This document shows, one piece after another, positions 7,856 to 16,724 of a DNA stretch of 40,323 nt. This DNA comes from Acidobacteriota bacterium. GTDB lineage: Bacteria; Acidobacteriota; Blastocatellia; HR10; JACQTD01. The stretch spans positions 1 to 40,323 of the forward strand of contig JACQTD010000058.1 of NCBI GenBank assembly GCA_016210985.1. Direction: 5' to 3'. The position numbers and the translations under genes are program-made. The notes beneath the pieces were generated by a model. That model ran no database searches and was not told the origin of the DNA. It saw only the letters and a list, made by a program, of their open reading frames with translations. Each line of letters opens with the position of its first letter. Positions within the stretch are counted from its first letter, which is position 1.

Positions 7856-8926
7856 CTACTTCAATTCCTCGTACCGAAGGAGTACGCCCCCGTTTCCCGC
7901 CGCCCAACCGTGATTAGAGGTCAGGAATTGAATGTGGGTGAGATCCGTGGTGACGGTCGATTCAACGACACGCCAGTCGTTCCCGCCGTTGCTGGTGTAT
8001 AGCATCGTGCCGCCGTTACCCACGATCCAGCCTTCGCGAGGGTTGAGAAACCAGACATCACGCAGATCCTTGCCATGTCCGGCTCTTCGGTATTCCCAGC
8101 TCCGGCCTCCGTTGCTTGTCCGCAGCGCGTACCCGCCGTTGCCCACGATCCAGCCATGCTCAGTGTCGGAGAAACTCAGCGCGTTTCCGGTGAATCCTTC
8201 CCGCGTGGTCATCATCGACCAGCTCCGGCCACCGTCGGTGGTCTTGTAGCTGCTTCCCTTCATCTCGCAGGTCCAACCGTGATCGGCGTCGACAAAATCG
8301 AGCGCCACGATTTCATTGCCGAACGGATACCCGAGCGTCTGCCAGGTAGCCCCGCCGTCCACGGTCCGAAGCAGCACGCCGGGCATGGAGAATCCCGGCT
8401 GCTGCCGGCCGCCGCCCCAGGCCCAGCCTGTCTTTGCATCAACAAAGAACAGGTGGTCCACCGGCTCGGGCATTTCAACCAACTTCTTGCCCTCCGGCAT
8501 CGATTCGTTGCGGGCCTGGATCACGCCGGCCGAGCGCTGGACGGTCCAGAGCGCCCCGGCATCTTGCGTGTGGAGAATGTGGTTCTCCAGCGTGATCGCC
8601 CATCCGGTTTGCGGCGTGAGGAAGAATACCTTTCGAATCTTCGCCTCGGCCTGGCCGGTCATCGGTTTCCACGTCAGACCCGAATCGTCGGACACGATGA
8701 CCGTCCACCCTCCAGTCTTTCCTTCGCTCAGCCCGTCCCAACCGACGAGGAAGCCGTTTCGCTCGTCAATAAACCGCAGCCCGAAGAAGGCGTCCTGACG
8801 CATCGTCGGCTGCTGCACCCACCGGCCCCGAGCGCCTTCGCGGCCACAGCCCGCCGAAAAGAGGATAGGGCAGAACAGCAGCACTAGTCCGACCGTGCGA
8901 CAACCGCTGCTTCCGATCAATGCCAT
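7856..8926 (-). CDS. YCF48/BNR-type beta-propeller lipoprotein
   Basis: This is a 356-residue exported protein. A lipoprotein signal ends in the lipobox LFSAGC, so the mature protein should be lipid-anchored at Cys27. The rest is a run of about six to seven propeller blades, each carrying the repeat pattern hydrophobic-HGW...GG...LRTSNGGRSWE. Examples are GWAITLENHILHTQDAGALW, HGWTCEMKGSSYKTTDGGRSW and GWIVGNGGTMLYTSNGGNDW. The repeat is that of the YCF48/Hcf136 photosystem II assembly family, which is widespread in non-photosynthetic bacteria with unknown function, so no photosynthetic role is implied. It is transcribed alone between the AbrB-like gene and trpB. Confidence 0.85.
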   Translation of the reverse strand: MALIGSSGCRTVGLVLLFCPILFSAGCGREGARGRWVQQPTMRQDAFFGLRFIDERNGFLVGWDGLSEGKTGGWTVIVSDDSGLTWKPMTGQAEAKIRKVFFLTPQTGWAITLENHILHTQDAGALWTVQRSAGVIQARNESMPEGKKLVEMPEPVDHLFFVDAKTGWAWGGGRQQPGFSMPGVLLRTVDGGATWQTLGYPFGNEIVALDFVDADHGWTCEMKGSSYKTTDGGRSWSMMTTREGFTGNALSFSDTEHGWIVGNGGYALRTSNGGRSWEYRRAGHGKDLRDVWFLNPREGWIVGNGGTMLYTSNGGNDWRVVESTVTTDLTHIQFLTSNHGWAAGNGGVLLRYEELK

Positions 8927-8984
8927 TTCTCCCCCGGGCGGCGTACAAAGTGCGTCGATACTACATCATGCTCATGCGTGCGCA

Positions 8985-9278
8985 TCAGGGTGAGCCAGCC
9001 TTCTTCCTCTTCTTTGCCTCACTGTGCAAAAAACGAACCGATTCCTTTGCCGAAGCAAAGGGACCGTGGGTACGTCCGGCGCGAATGTCCTCGATGCTCT
9101 CGGCAAGCCGCTTCTCGATTAGCGTCTTCGGGGTGAAGACAAGCCGATGACCATGAAGGGCAACTTCGAGGTAGTCACCCGGAGCCAAGCCCAGCTCATC
9201 GTGGAGCTTCTTAGGAATTACGACCTGTCGGCTTACGCCAAGCTTAACAGCGGTACCCTTCTGAGATTGTATTTTCAT
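8985..9278 (-). CDS. AbrB/MazE-type DNA-binding protein (antitoxin-like)
   Basis: This is a small 97-residue protein. The N-terminal half (about residues 5-50) is a swapped-hairpin AbrB/SpoVT fold: VSRQVVIPKKLHDELGLAPGDYLEVALHGHRLVFTP. The C-terminal half is basic, ending in SEAKKRKKAGSP, and would bind either DNA or a toxin partner. Antitoxins of this type usually sit with a PIN-domain toxin, but none is adjacent: the upstream gene is a divergent peptidase and the downstream gene a propeller lipoprotein. It is therefore an orphan regulator or antitoxin. The upstream AT-rich stretch (about 9279-9300) could hold its promoter and an autoregulatory site; no good ribosome site is visible. Confidence 0.8.
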   Translation of the reverse strand: MKIQSQKGTAVKLGVSRQVVIPKKLHDELGLAPGDYLEVALHGHRLVFTPKTLIEKRLAESIEDIRAGRTHGPFASAKESVRFLHSEAKKRKKAGSP

Positions 9279-9472
9279 ATAATTGTATTGTCATATGCTA
9301 AGGGTCCTCCGTCAAGCCCAAATTGAATCGATTGGAGCGTGGCGGGTAGTCGAACTCACTGGTCGTGGTGTTCGCCCTCTTCCCGGCGCCTCTGCGGTCC
9401 TTGCGGGGCGACCGGGCCCTGGGGCAGAATCGCAGGTGCTTCCTCGCTAGCATGAAACTCGGGAGTTTTCGA

Positions 9473-11992
9473 ATGAAGTCCAGGTTCTCTCGCGGGTCGG
9501 CGTCACTCGGTCTCGCATTAATACTCCTTTCTCAAATTCTTTTTGCCCGGCCGTCTTATCCGGTTGTCATCCAACGTGAGGAAATCGCCTCAGCGCGGCG
9601 CGCGCTCGAAGAACGGCACTGGCGGAATCATGATTTTGACCAACAGCACATCCGGCTGGACCTCCGGTTCGACCCGGCGCGCAAGAGTGTAAAGGGAAGC
9701 GTTACCCATACGATCAAGCCGGTAATAGATGGCTTTGAGGTCGTCGAGCTTGATGCGGTCAACCTCGACATCGCCCAGGTTCGACTCGCCGGCGGGTTGC
9801 CCTTGCGATTTGAAGTCTCGAAAGAGCGGCTGAGGATTCATCTGGACCGGGCTTATCGGCGGGATGAATCGATTACCCTCTCCATCGACTACTCCACCAC
9901 CAATCCGAAAAAGGGCATCACGTTCATCGGGCCGGATGCGGGTTATCCCGACCGGCCGCAGCAGCTATGGTCCCAGGGAGAGGCCGAAGAGAGCCGGCAT
10001 TGGATTCCGCTCTATGACCATCCCAATGACAAGGCCACGACCGAGGCACTGATCACCGTCCCTCGGCCACTGACGGCCGTGAGCAACGGGAAGTTGATCG
10101 CGGTGACGGAGGATTCAGACGGCACGCGGACCTTTCACTGGTCCCAATCGAAACCGCACTCCTGCTACCTCATCACTGTTTCGGCGGCGGAGTACGTTGA
10201 AATCCACGACAAAGCTTACCAGGGAATTCCTATCGTCTATTACGCCCTGAAGGAACAAGCCCGCGATACCTTGCGGACCCTGGCCAAGACTCCGGCCATG
10301 ATGGCGTTCTTTGCCGAGAAGATTGGATTTCCATACCCGTGGGAAAAATATGCGACCGTGCTCGCCAGCGGTTTTCCTGGCGCGATGGAGAATACTTCGG
10401 CCACCACGGTGATGGACACCGCAATTCACGATGAGCGGGCGGCGCTCGACGTCACCAGCGATGACATCGCCAGCCATGAGATCGCCCACCAGTGGTGGGG
10501 AAATACCGTTACTTTTCGAAACTGGACGGACTTGTGGCTGAGCGAGGGATTCGCCAGTTATTCCGAGAATCTTTGGGAGGAACACGACCTGGGCTGGGAC
10601 CAGGCCAGCTACTCACGCGGGCAGGAGAACCAGATCTACATCATGCAGGCGCGCCACCGCCTCCGTCCGGTCGTGTACGCCGGGTATGACGATCCTGAAG
10701 AGCTGTTCGACATCACGACCTATAGCAAGGGCGGGGCGGTTGTGCACATGATGCGCTTCGTACTGGGAGACGAGGGATTCTGGAAAGCCTTGCGACATTT
10801 CATCCGCAAGCACGCTTTCGGCAGCGTAGATACAAACGATCTCAAAATCGCCATCAGGGAAGCGACCGGCCAGGACCTCGGATGGTTCTTCGAGGAGTGG
10901 CTTGAAAAGTCCGGATGGCCGGAGTTCGAGGTCAGTTATCGCTACGATGTTTCGAAGCGTGCCATCAGGCTGCGCGTGCGTCAGGTCCAGGAGACGAACG
11001 AACAGGTGCCCGTGTTCCGGATCCCGGTGGAGGTGGAAATCGTTTCCGCTACCGGGAGGCGGCTCGAGCGGGTGATGATCGACCAGAGGGAACACGAATT
11101 CACGCTGGCCACCAGTGCGGAGCCGCTGGCGGTCAATTTCGATCCCCGCAACTGGATCCTCAAAACGGTCAAGTTCAAGAAATCGAAAGCCGAGTGGCTC
11201 TATCAATTGAAGCATGACCCTCAGGCCTTGAACCGGGTCAGGGCGGTAGAGGAACTCAGGGCTTTCCTTGCCGAGGATGAGGTCATCGAAGCGCTTCAAA
11301 ACGCCATGTCGGGAGACAAATTCTGGGCGGTTCGATCCGAGGCTGCTCACGCGCTCGGGGATCAGGAAGGGGAGCGCATCCGGGCAATCCTGATTTCCGG
11401 ACTCAAGGATTCGGACGCCAAAGTCAGACGGGCCGCGGTGACCGGCCTGGCCCGGTACAACGACGAGACTACCATCGGGGAGCTCAAGCGCGTGTTCGCC
11501 CACGATCCCAGTTACTTTGCCTCGGCGGCGGCGGTCTCCGCACTCGCGCAGATCGGCGGGCCGGCGGCACAAGACGTGGTCATGACGGCGCTTCAGCGGG
11601 ATTCGTATCAGGAGGTGATCCGCGCGGCGGGTCTGAACGGGCTGATCGCAATCGAGCATGAGCGCACTCTGGAGATTGCCATGGAGTTTGCGGCGTACGG
11701 TAAACCGGGCATGCTACGGACGGAGGCGATCAGGGCCCTTGGCCGGTTTGGCCAGGGCCGAGGCGAGGTCACCCTGAAGTTGATCGGATTCCTGAAGGAT
11801 CAGTCTACATTCGTCCGCCTCACCACAGTGAGCGCACTCGGTAATCTTGGTGACGAAAGCGCACTTTCGCCCCTGGAGGAGTTGAGCAAGGGAGAAACCG
11901 ATCCCATGCTCCAGGGCGCGGTCCACCAAGCTATCGAACGGATCCAGGCCGCCATGAAGAAGGCGCGGGAAGTTGAAAAGAAGGCGGCCTGA
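9473..11992 (+). CDS. M1-family zinc aminopeptidase with C-terminal HEAT repeats
   Basis: This exported metallopeptidase removes N-terminal residues from peptides. The chosen ATG at 9473 follows GGGAG by 7 bases and opens a signal peptide (MKSRFSRGSASLGLALILLSQILFA); ATG 9452 and a GTG at 9365 are possible but poorer starts. From this start it has 839 residues. The M1 beta domain is followed by the substrate-binding GAMEN and the zinc motif HEIAHQWWGN, with the third ligand Glu in LWLSEGFASY. The last third (from about residue 560) is a chain of HEAT repeats such as DSDAKVRRAAVTGLARY and AVSALAQIGGPAAQDVV. HEAT repeats on M1 enzymes recur in acidobacteria and probably bind protein or shape the substrate cavity. 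It precedes an S9 peptidase by 60 bases, so the two may form a peptide-scavenging unit. Confidence 0.93.
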   Translation: MKSRFSRGSASLGLALILLSQILFARPSYPVVIQREEIASARRALEERHWRNHDFDQQHIRLDLRFDPARKSVKGSVTHTIKPVIDGFEVVELDAVNLDIAQVRLAGGLPLRFEVSKERLRIHLDRAYRRDESITLSIDYSTTNPKKGITFIGPDAGYPDRPQQLWSQGEAEESRHWIPLYDHPNDKATTEALITVPRPLTAVSNGKLIAVTEDSDGTRTFHWSQSKPHSCYLITVSAAEYVEIHDKAYQGIPIVYYALKEQARDTLRTLAKTPAMMAFFAEKIGFPYPWEKYATVLASGFPGAMENTSATTVMDTAIHDERAALDVTSDDIASHEIAHQWWGNTVTFRNWTDLWLSEGFASYSENLWEEHDLGWDQASYSRGQENQIYIMQARHRLRPVVYAGYDDPEELFDITTYSKGGAVVHMMRFVLGDEGFWKALRHFIRKHAFGSVDTNDLKIAIREATGQDLGWFFEEWLEKSGWPEFEVSYRYDVSKRAIRLRVRQVQETNEQVPVFRIPVEVEIVSATGRRLERVMIDQREHEFTLATSAEPLAVNFDPRNWILKTVKFKKSKAEWLYQLKHDPQALNRVRAVEELRAFLAEDEVIEALQNAMSGDKFWAVRSEAAHALGDQEGERIRAILISGLKDSDAKVRRAAVTGLARYNDETTIGELKRVFAHDPSYFASAAAVSALAQIGGPAAQDVVMTALQRDSYQEVIRAAGLNGLIAIEHERTLEIAMEFAAYGKPGMLRTEAIRALGRFGQGRGEVTLKLIGFLKDQSTFVRLTTVSALGNLGDESALSPLEELSKGETDPMLQGAVHQAIERIQAAMKKAREVEKKAA

Positions 11993-12052
11993 CACGATTC
12001 AGATACCACCCCGCTGGTTTCGGGACCGATTTCGTATGGAGAACAGAAGCAC

Positions 12053-14095
12053 ATGAAACCTTACAAGATCTTGGCATGGCTCATCCTGATCACTACAGCC
12101 CTCACCGGTTGCGTCCTCGCAGCCCAGCAGCGCCCCTTCACCGTCGAGGAGATTTACAAGTTCGCCAGGGTGTCGGACCCCCAGCTTTCGCCCGATGGGA
12201 AGACCGTGGCGTTCGTGATCAATAACGTCGACCTCGATGCCAATCGAGGCAACAGTGATATCTGGCTCGTCCCGGTCACCGGCGGCCCGCCACGACCGCT
12301 TACCAACAGCCCCAGGTCCGATGACCGGCCCCGCTGGTCACCCGACGGACGCCGGATCGCGTTCCAATCGACCCGCGAGGGCACGCCCCAGCTCTTTGTG
12401 ATCGACATTCACGGAGGCGAGGCGCAGAAACTCACTTCGCTTTCCACCGGCGCGACCGGGCACATCTGGTCGCCCGACGGACAGTTGATCGCCTTCCTTT
12501 CGGACGTCTATCCCGATTGCGGCGGCGACGATGCGTGCAACCGGAAGAAGAATGAAGCGAAGGAGAAGGATCCAGTCAAAGCGCGGCTACATGAGCATCT
12601 GCAATATCGCCACTGGGTAGCCTACGACGAGGGCACGCGGACGCATCTCTTCGTCGTTCCATCTTCAGGAGGGACACCGAAGGATCTGACTCCCGGACGA
12701 TGGGACGCGGTCCCCTTCGAGCTCTTCTCTTCGGCCGATGAATACGATTTCTCTCCCGACAGCCGGGAACTGGTCTTCGCGGCCAATCGAACCGAAACGC
12801 CCTGGAGTAACATCAATTGGGATCTCTTCACCGTGCCGGTAACGGGCGGTGACCTGAAACGCGTCACCAGCAACACAGCTCCGGACCAGCAGCCCCGCTA
12901 CTCTCCAGACGGCCGGTTCATCGCCTATCGCGCCGGCCGGCGTTACAACTACGAATCGGACCGCATGGAGTTGATGATCTATGACCGGCAGTCGGGCAGC
13001 TTTCGGAGTTTGACCGCAGGATTCGATCGCTGGGTACAGAATCTCTACTGGGCGCCGGGGAGCAAACGCCTCTATTTCACCGCCGAAGATCAGGGGAATG
13101 TCCCTATCTTCACCGTCTCACTGGAGGGGGATGACGTTAAGACTGTCGTGGGCGGCCGGGCTTGGAACGAGGGCGTCTGCCTGTCGCGTGACGGAAATCT
13201 CCTCGCTTTCACGCGCCGGGATCTGGCGCGGACACCGGAGGTCTATACGGCGACCACGGACGGCAGGACGCCACAGCCGCTGACTGCAATTAATGAAGGG
13301 TTCTTCAGGCAGGTGCGGACCCTCGAGGGTGAGGAGATCCGTTACCGCGGCGCGGGTGGAGCCGAGGTCCATGGATTCGTGATCAAGCCTTCGGGGTTTG
13401 ATCCGGCGAAGAAGTATCCGCTGGTGGTCGTGATTCATGGCGGTCCCCAGCAGATGTTCGGGAATGCGTTCCGATCGGAGTTCCAACTATACGCCGCCGA
13501 AGGCTACGTCGTCTTCTTTCCCAATCCGCGCGGGTCTCCGGGTTATGGCCAGAAGTTCATCGACGAGATTAACCGGGACTGGGACGGAAAAGTGGTTGAT
13601 GACATCATGGCCGGCGTCGATTACATGGTCCAGACGGGCTATGTCGACGCTTCACGCATGTGTGCTACGGGCGGGAGCTTTGGCGGTTTCGTGGTCAATT
13701 GGCTAGAGGGGCATAGCACAAAATTCAAGTGCCTGATTTCGCACGCGGGACTGGCCAATCAGTGGAGCATGTACGGGTCGACGGACGAACTTCATTTTCC
13801 CGAATGGGAATTCGGCGGCCCGCCGTGGGAACAACCGGAGATGTACAATCGGTATTCGCCTGTTTTCTATGCCAAAAACTTCAAGACACCAATGCTGATC
13901 ACGCACGGTGAACTCGATTTCCGCGTGCCCATCACCGAAGGCGAGCAGATGTTCACGGCCCTGCAAAGGCAGGGCGTGCCCTCGAAGATGCTGCGGTTTC
14001 CCGATGAAGGCCACTGGATTCTGAAGCCGAAAAACGCCGCGCTCTGGTATCGCACCATGTTAGATTGGTGCGCCGGGTATCTGAAGTCGCACTGA
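12053..14095 (+). CDS. S9-family prolyl oligopeptidase / acylaminoacyl-peptidase
   Basis: This exported serine peptidase has 680 residues and cleaves short peptides. A signal peptide (MKPYKILAWLILITTALTGC) is followed by a TolB/WD40-like propeller (about residues 30-420) with repeats such as SPDGKTVAF, SPDGRRIAFQ and SPDGQLIAFLS. The propeller gates access to the C-terminal alpha/beta-hydrolase domain. The catalytic Ser is in GGSFGGF, the Asp in HGELDFRVP, and the His in DEGHWI; the oxyanion HGGP motif is also seen. GC at positions 19-20 of the leader (LTGC) could be a lipobox. GGAGAA lies before the start. It follows the M1 peptidase in the same direction, suggesting co-expression. Confidence 0.94.
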   Translation: MKPYKILAWLILITTALTGCVLAAQQRPFTVEEIYKFARVSDPQLSPDGKTVAFVINNVDLDANRGNSDIWLVPVTGGPPRPLTNSPRSDDRPRWSPDGRRIAFQSTREGTPQLFVIDIHGGEAQKLTSLSTGATGHIWSPDGQLIAFLSDVYPDCGGDDACNRKKNEAKEKDPVKARLHEHLQYRHWVAYDEGTRTHLFVVPSSGGTPKDLTPGRWDAVPFELFSSADEYDFSPDSRELVFAANRTETPWSNINWDLFTVPVTGGDLKRVTSNTAPDQQPRYSPDGRFIAYRAGRRYNYESDRMELMIYDRQSGSFRSLTAGFDRWVQNLYWAPGSKRLYFTAEDQGNVPIFTVSLEGDDVKTVVGGRAWNEGVCLSRDGNLLAFTRRDLARTPEVYTATTDGRTPQPLTAINEGFFRQVRTLEGEEIRYRGAGGAEVHGFVIKPSGFDPAKKYPLVVVIHGGPQQMFGNAFRSEFQLYAAEGYVVFFPNPRGSPGYGQKFIDEINRDWDGKVVDDIMAGVDYMVQTGYVDASRMCATGGSFGGFVVNWLEGHSTKFKCLISHAGLANQWSMYGSTDELHFPEWEFGGPPWEQPEMYNRYSPVFYAKNFKTPMLITHGELDFRVPITEGEQMFTALQRQGVPSKMLRFPDEGHWILKPKNAALWYRTMLDWCAGYLKSH

Positions 14096-14099
14096 TGGT

Positions 14100-14144
14100 G
14101 GGAGGGGTCTCCCGACCCCGATGAGGTTCGCGGGTTGCGACCTC
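14100..14144. repeat. Two tandem hairpins after the S9 gene (terminator or REP-like)
   Basis: Just past the peptidase stop, GGGGTC-TCCC-GACCCC (14104-14119) forms a 6-bp hairpin; GGGAG-GGGT-CTCCC (14100-14113) is an alternative fold. A second hairpin, GAGGT-T-CGC with GCG-ACCTC (14123-14144), follows. No T-run is present, so intrinsic termination is uncertain. The paired design resembles the other palindromic repeats of this window. It separates the peptidase genes from the Tmk-like gene. Confidence 0.45.
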
Positions 14145-14234
14145 AAAGCCTATCGCGGAGCGACGCCGGAACAACGGCTTGTTCACGGGTAGCGAAACGT
14201 GGAGATAGATGTTAGGTTATCTTCATCGGTACGC

Positions 14235-14957
14235 ATGAAGATCTATGGACAGCACCGATTCCCCGGCCGCCTCTTTGTCGTCGAAGGCATCGACGGTTCG
14301 GGAAAATCCACCCAGCTATCCCTTCTCCAGCAATGGTTGGCTTCTGAAGGATATGGCACGTTTTTTAGTGAGTGGAACTCTTCCCCGCTCGTGAAGGACA
14401 CGACCCGCCGTGGAAAGCGGAAGCGCATGCTGACGCCCACCACGTTCAGCCTCATTCATGCGACGGACTTCGCCGACCGCACCGAACGGGAGATCATACC
14501 GCCGCTGAAGGCGGGTGCGCTGGTGCTGGCCGACCGTTACATCTACACCGCGTTCGCCCGGGATGTGGTCCGTGGAGTAGATCCGGGATGGGTACGGAAG
14601 CTCTATCAATTCGCCGTGAAGCCGACGATCGGGTTCTATTTCCAGGTTCCGCTCAAGGTCGCCATGAAGCGGATTCTCGGCGGCCGGGATGCCATCAAGT
14701 ATTACGAAGCCGGGATGGATCTCGACTTGAGCGAGGATATCGAAGAGAGTTTCAGGCTGTTTCAAGCGCGCATCATCGAAGAATATGAGAAAATGGTCGA
14801 GGAATTCGGACTGACGGTCATCGATGCCACCCGGTCCATCGAGGAGCAACAAAACGAGGTCCGCGCGCAAATCAAACGCAAGCTGATCGGCGTAAAGAAG
14901 GTAAGGGTACAGCGGTGGGTAAATTTGAGTTCTACGGTTCAGGGCTACCGGGGATAG
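14235..14957 (+). CDS. Thymidylate-kinase-like P-loop kinase, copy 1
   Basis: This is a P-loop kinase of the dTMP kinase fold, 240 residues from the ATG at 14235; a GTG at 14199 is an alternative start. Walker A is intact, GIDGSGKST at residues 18-26. The DR(Y/F) motif is ADRYIYTAFARD. The loop that in true Tmk reads TREPGG is SEWNSSP here, and ATDFADRTEREIIP replaces the usual lid approach. The protein is thus a divergent family member, not the housekeeping dTMP kinase. It overlaps the next gene, a clear paralogue, by 43 bases. The unit continues into Ppx/GppA and CHAD genes, which suggests a substrate tied to polyphosphate or nucleotide phosphate pools. Fold is certain; substrate is unknown. 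Confidence 0.82.
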   Translation: MKIYGQHRFPGRLFVVEGIDGSGKSTQLSLLQQWLASEGYGTFFSEWNSSPLVKDTTRRGKRKRMLTPTTFSLIHATDFADRTEREIIPPLKAGALVLADRYIYTAFARDVVRGVDPGWVRKLYQFAVKPTIGFYFQVPLKVAMKRILGGRDAIKYYEAGMDLDLSEDIEESFRLFQARIIEEYEKMVEEFGLTVIDATRSIEEQQNEVRAQIKRKLIGVKKVRVQRWVNLSSTVQGYRG

Positions 14958-15643
14958 ACCTCGAGGAACTTAGCGGCAAGCTTATCGTGCTCGAGGGCAC
15001 GGATGGCGTGGGTCGCTCGACACAAGTTTCGCTGTTAAGACCATGGCTCGAGCACTCCGGTCATGCGGTGATGGACACCGGCATGGCGCGATCCGCCCTC
15101 GCCGGCAAAGGCATTAAGCGCGCTAAGGAGGGTCACACGCTGGGCGGAATCGCGCTGAGCCTTTACTACGCCACGGACTTCGCCGACCGGCTGGAGAACG
15201 AAATGATCCCGGCGTTGCGGGCGGGCTTCATCGTGCTCACCGACCGTTACATATACTCGATGATCGCGCGTGCGATCGTCCGGGGAGCTTCACCGGAGTG
15301 GATCAAACAGGTTTACAGCTTCGCGCTGAAACCGGACGTCATTCTCTATCTCAGGATTTCCCTCGACGACCTGACCCCTCGCGTCCTGCATACCTCGGGG
15401 TTCGATTATTGGGAATCGGGCATGGATCTTCGACTCGGCGAGGATCTCTATGACAGCTTCGTCAGTTACCAGACCGGGCTCCTTCGCGAATTCGACCGGA
15501 TGGCTGAATCTTATGACTTTAAGATTATCGACGGTTCAGGTACGATTGAAGAGACGTTCGGCAAATTGCAGGAGGCGATCACGCCGTTGATCAGGACAAA
15601 GCCCATGTTGGATCTCGCTGCTGAACCGGCCGAAGTTCCGTAG
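14915..15643 (+). CDS. Thymidylate-kinase-like protein, copy 2, with altered Walker A
   Basis: This 242-residue paralogue of the preceding gene starts at a GTG (14915) inside it. The shared blocks YATDFADRLENEMIPAL, TDRYIYSMIARAIVRG and YSFALKPDVILYLR show the tandem duplication. The Walker A loop reads GTDGVGRST (residues 28-36), with the nearly invariant lysine replaced by arginine at position 34 (codon CGC at 15014-15016). Such a change usually lowers or abolishes phosphoryl transfer, so this copy may be a regulatory or structural partner of copy 1 in a heterodimer, as Tmk enzymes are dimers. It ends 6 bases before ppx, so the four or five genes form one unit. Confidence 0.82.
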   Translation: MGKFEFYGSGLPGIDLEELSGKLIVLEGTDGVGRSTQVSLLRPWLEHSGHAVMDTGMARSALAGKGIKRAKEGHTLGGIALSLYYATDFADRLENEMIPALRAGFIVLTDRYIYSMIARAIVRGASPEWIKQVYSFALKPDVILYLRISLDDLTPRVLHTSGFDYWESGMDLRLGEDLYDSFVSYQTGLLREFDRMAESYDFKIIDGSGTIEETFGKLQEAITPLIRTKPMLDLAAEPAEVP

Positions 15644-15649
15644 ACATCC

Positions 15650-16636
15650 ATGCGCATTGCCGCGATCGATATTGGATCGAACTCACTTCACCTCCTCATC
15701 GTTCGCGCTGATCCTACCCACCGCTTTCACGTCCTCCATAAGGAGAAGAAAATGATCCGCCTGGGTTCGGGATCGCTCCAGTCGGGAAAGATTCCGACCG
15801 CAGCCGCGGACCGGGCCTTGCGCGCACTGAGACGGTTTTCGGGGAAGTGCCGGAAATACGAGGTAGACGAAATCACGGCCGTCGCCACGAGCGCGATTCG
15901 CGAGTCGCAGAACCGGCAGCACCTTCTGGAGCGCGTCAGGCGGGAAACCGGGATCGTCGTCCGCGTGCTGTCGGGGGAAGAGGAAGGGCGTCTGATCGCC
16001 CTCGCCGTCTCCCGCTTCAATCGATCCCACGCGCTGAAGGATCTGATCATCGACATCGGCGGCGGGAGCACCGAGTTGATCGTCACGTCAGCCGGCAAAC
16101 CCTCCTATCTCAACTCCCTCAAGCTGGGATCGGTGCGCCTCACCGAGCGATTCCTCGAGAGTGATCCGCCCGCCCGGGAAGAACTTGCACAACTCCGCCG
16201 TTATGTACGGCGGCTGCTCGAAGAGCCGGCGGCCAGCATCAGGGCCGAAGGGTTCGACCGGGTAGTCGGCACTTCAGGCACGATTCGCGCGCTGGCAAGG
16301 ATGTGCTTGTGGACCGGAGATTCGCCGGGTGATTTGCGCCGGGCGGGACTGGCGTTCGGCACTCAAGCGCTTCAGGACTTGAACCGGCGCCTCTGCAAGC
16401 TGGCGCTGGCGCAGCGATCGGAACTGCCCGGACTCCCCGGACGGCGGGCCGATATCATCGTGGCCGGCGGATTGTTGCTCGAGGAGACCATGGCGGCGAT
16501 CGGCCTCGATCGGCTGACGACTTGCCCCTGGGCCCTTCGCGAGGGGGTGCTGCTCAGCTCGCTGCGGGCAAACGGCCTGCTCGATGCGCGATGGTCAACC
16601 AGGCCCATGGCGGGAAAATTACGCATTTCGGCCTGA
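15650..16636 (+). CDS. ppx: Ppx/GppA-family phosphatase (exopolyphosphatase or pppGpp phosphohydrolase)
   Basis: This 328-residue member of the ASKHA phosphatase family hydrolyses terminal phosphates from polyphosphate or pppGpp. The N-terminal phosphate-1 loop is AAIDIGSNSLHLLI. The catalytic Glu lies in VATSAIRESQNR, the second phosphate loop is IDIGGGSTELIV, and the adenosine-like motif appears as GTSGTIRALARM. The length equals the short Ppx type without the C-terminal HD-like domain. It starts 6 bases after the second Tmk-like gene and is followed by two CHAD half-genes. CHAD domains bind polyphosphate, so exopolyphosphatase is the more likely activity. The symbol is given on family grounds only. 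Confidence 0.9.
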   Translation: MRIAAIDIGSNSLHLLIVRADPTHRFHVLHKEKKMIRLGSGSLQSGKIPTAAADRALRALRRFSGKCRKYEVDEITAVATSAIRESQNRQHLLERVRRETGIVVRVLSGEEEGRLIALAVSRFNRSHALKDLIIDIGGGSTELIVTSAGKPSYLNSLKLGSVRLTERFLESDPPAREELAQLRRYVRRLLEEPAASIRAEGFDRVVGTSGTIRALARMCLWTGDSPGDLRRAGLAFGTQALQDLNRRLCKLALAQRSELPGLPGRRADIIVAGGLLLEETMAAIGLDRLTTCPWALREGVLLSSLRANGLLDARWSTRPMAGKLRISA

Positions 16637-16724
16637 GCTTTCACAAGTCGCCTGACGCCGACGGCTTGCAATTTTCCGGGCCCGACGGGACGGCAGATCA
16701 GACGAAGCCCGCGGACCCTGCCCG

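Noticed and set aside
7856-8926. Photosystem II assembly factor and hence a photosynthetic host
   Set aside because: YCF48-type propellers are common in non-phototrophs, and no photosynthesis gene is present.
14235-15643. Annotating the pair as ordinary dTMP kinase (tmk) or as PPK2
   Set aside because: The DRY motif and fold fit Tmk more than PPK2, but the TREPGG loop is missing and copy 2 has lost the Walker A lysine, so neither a plain tmk nor a PPK2 name is safe.
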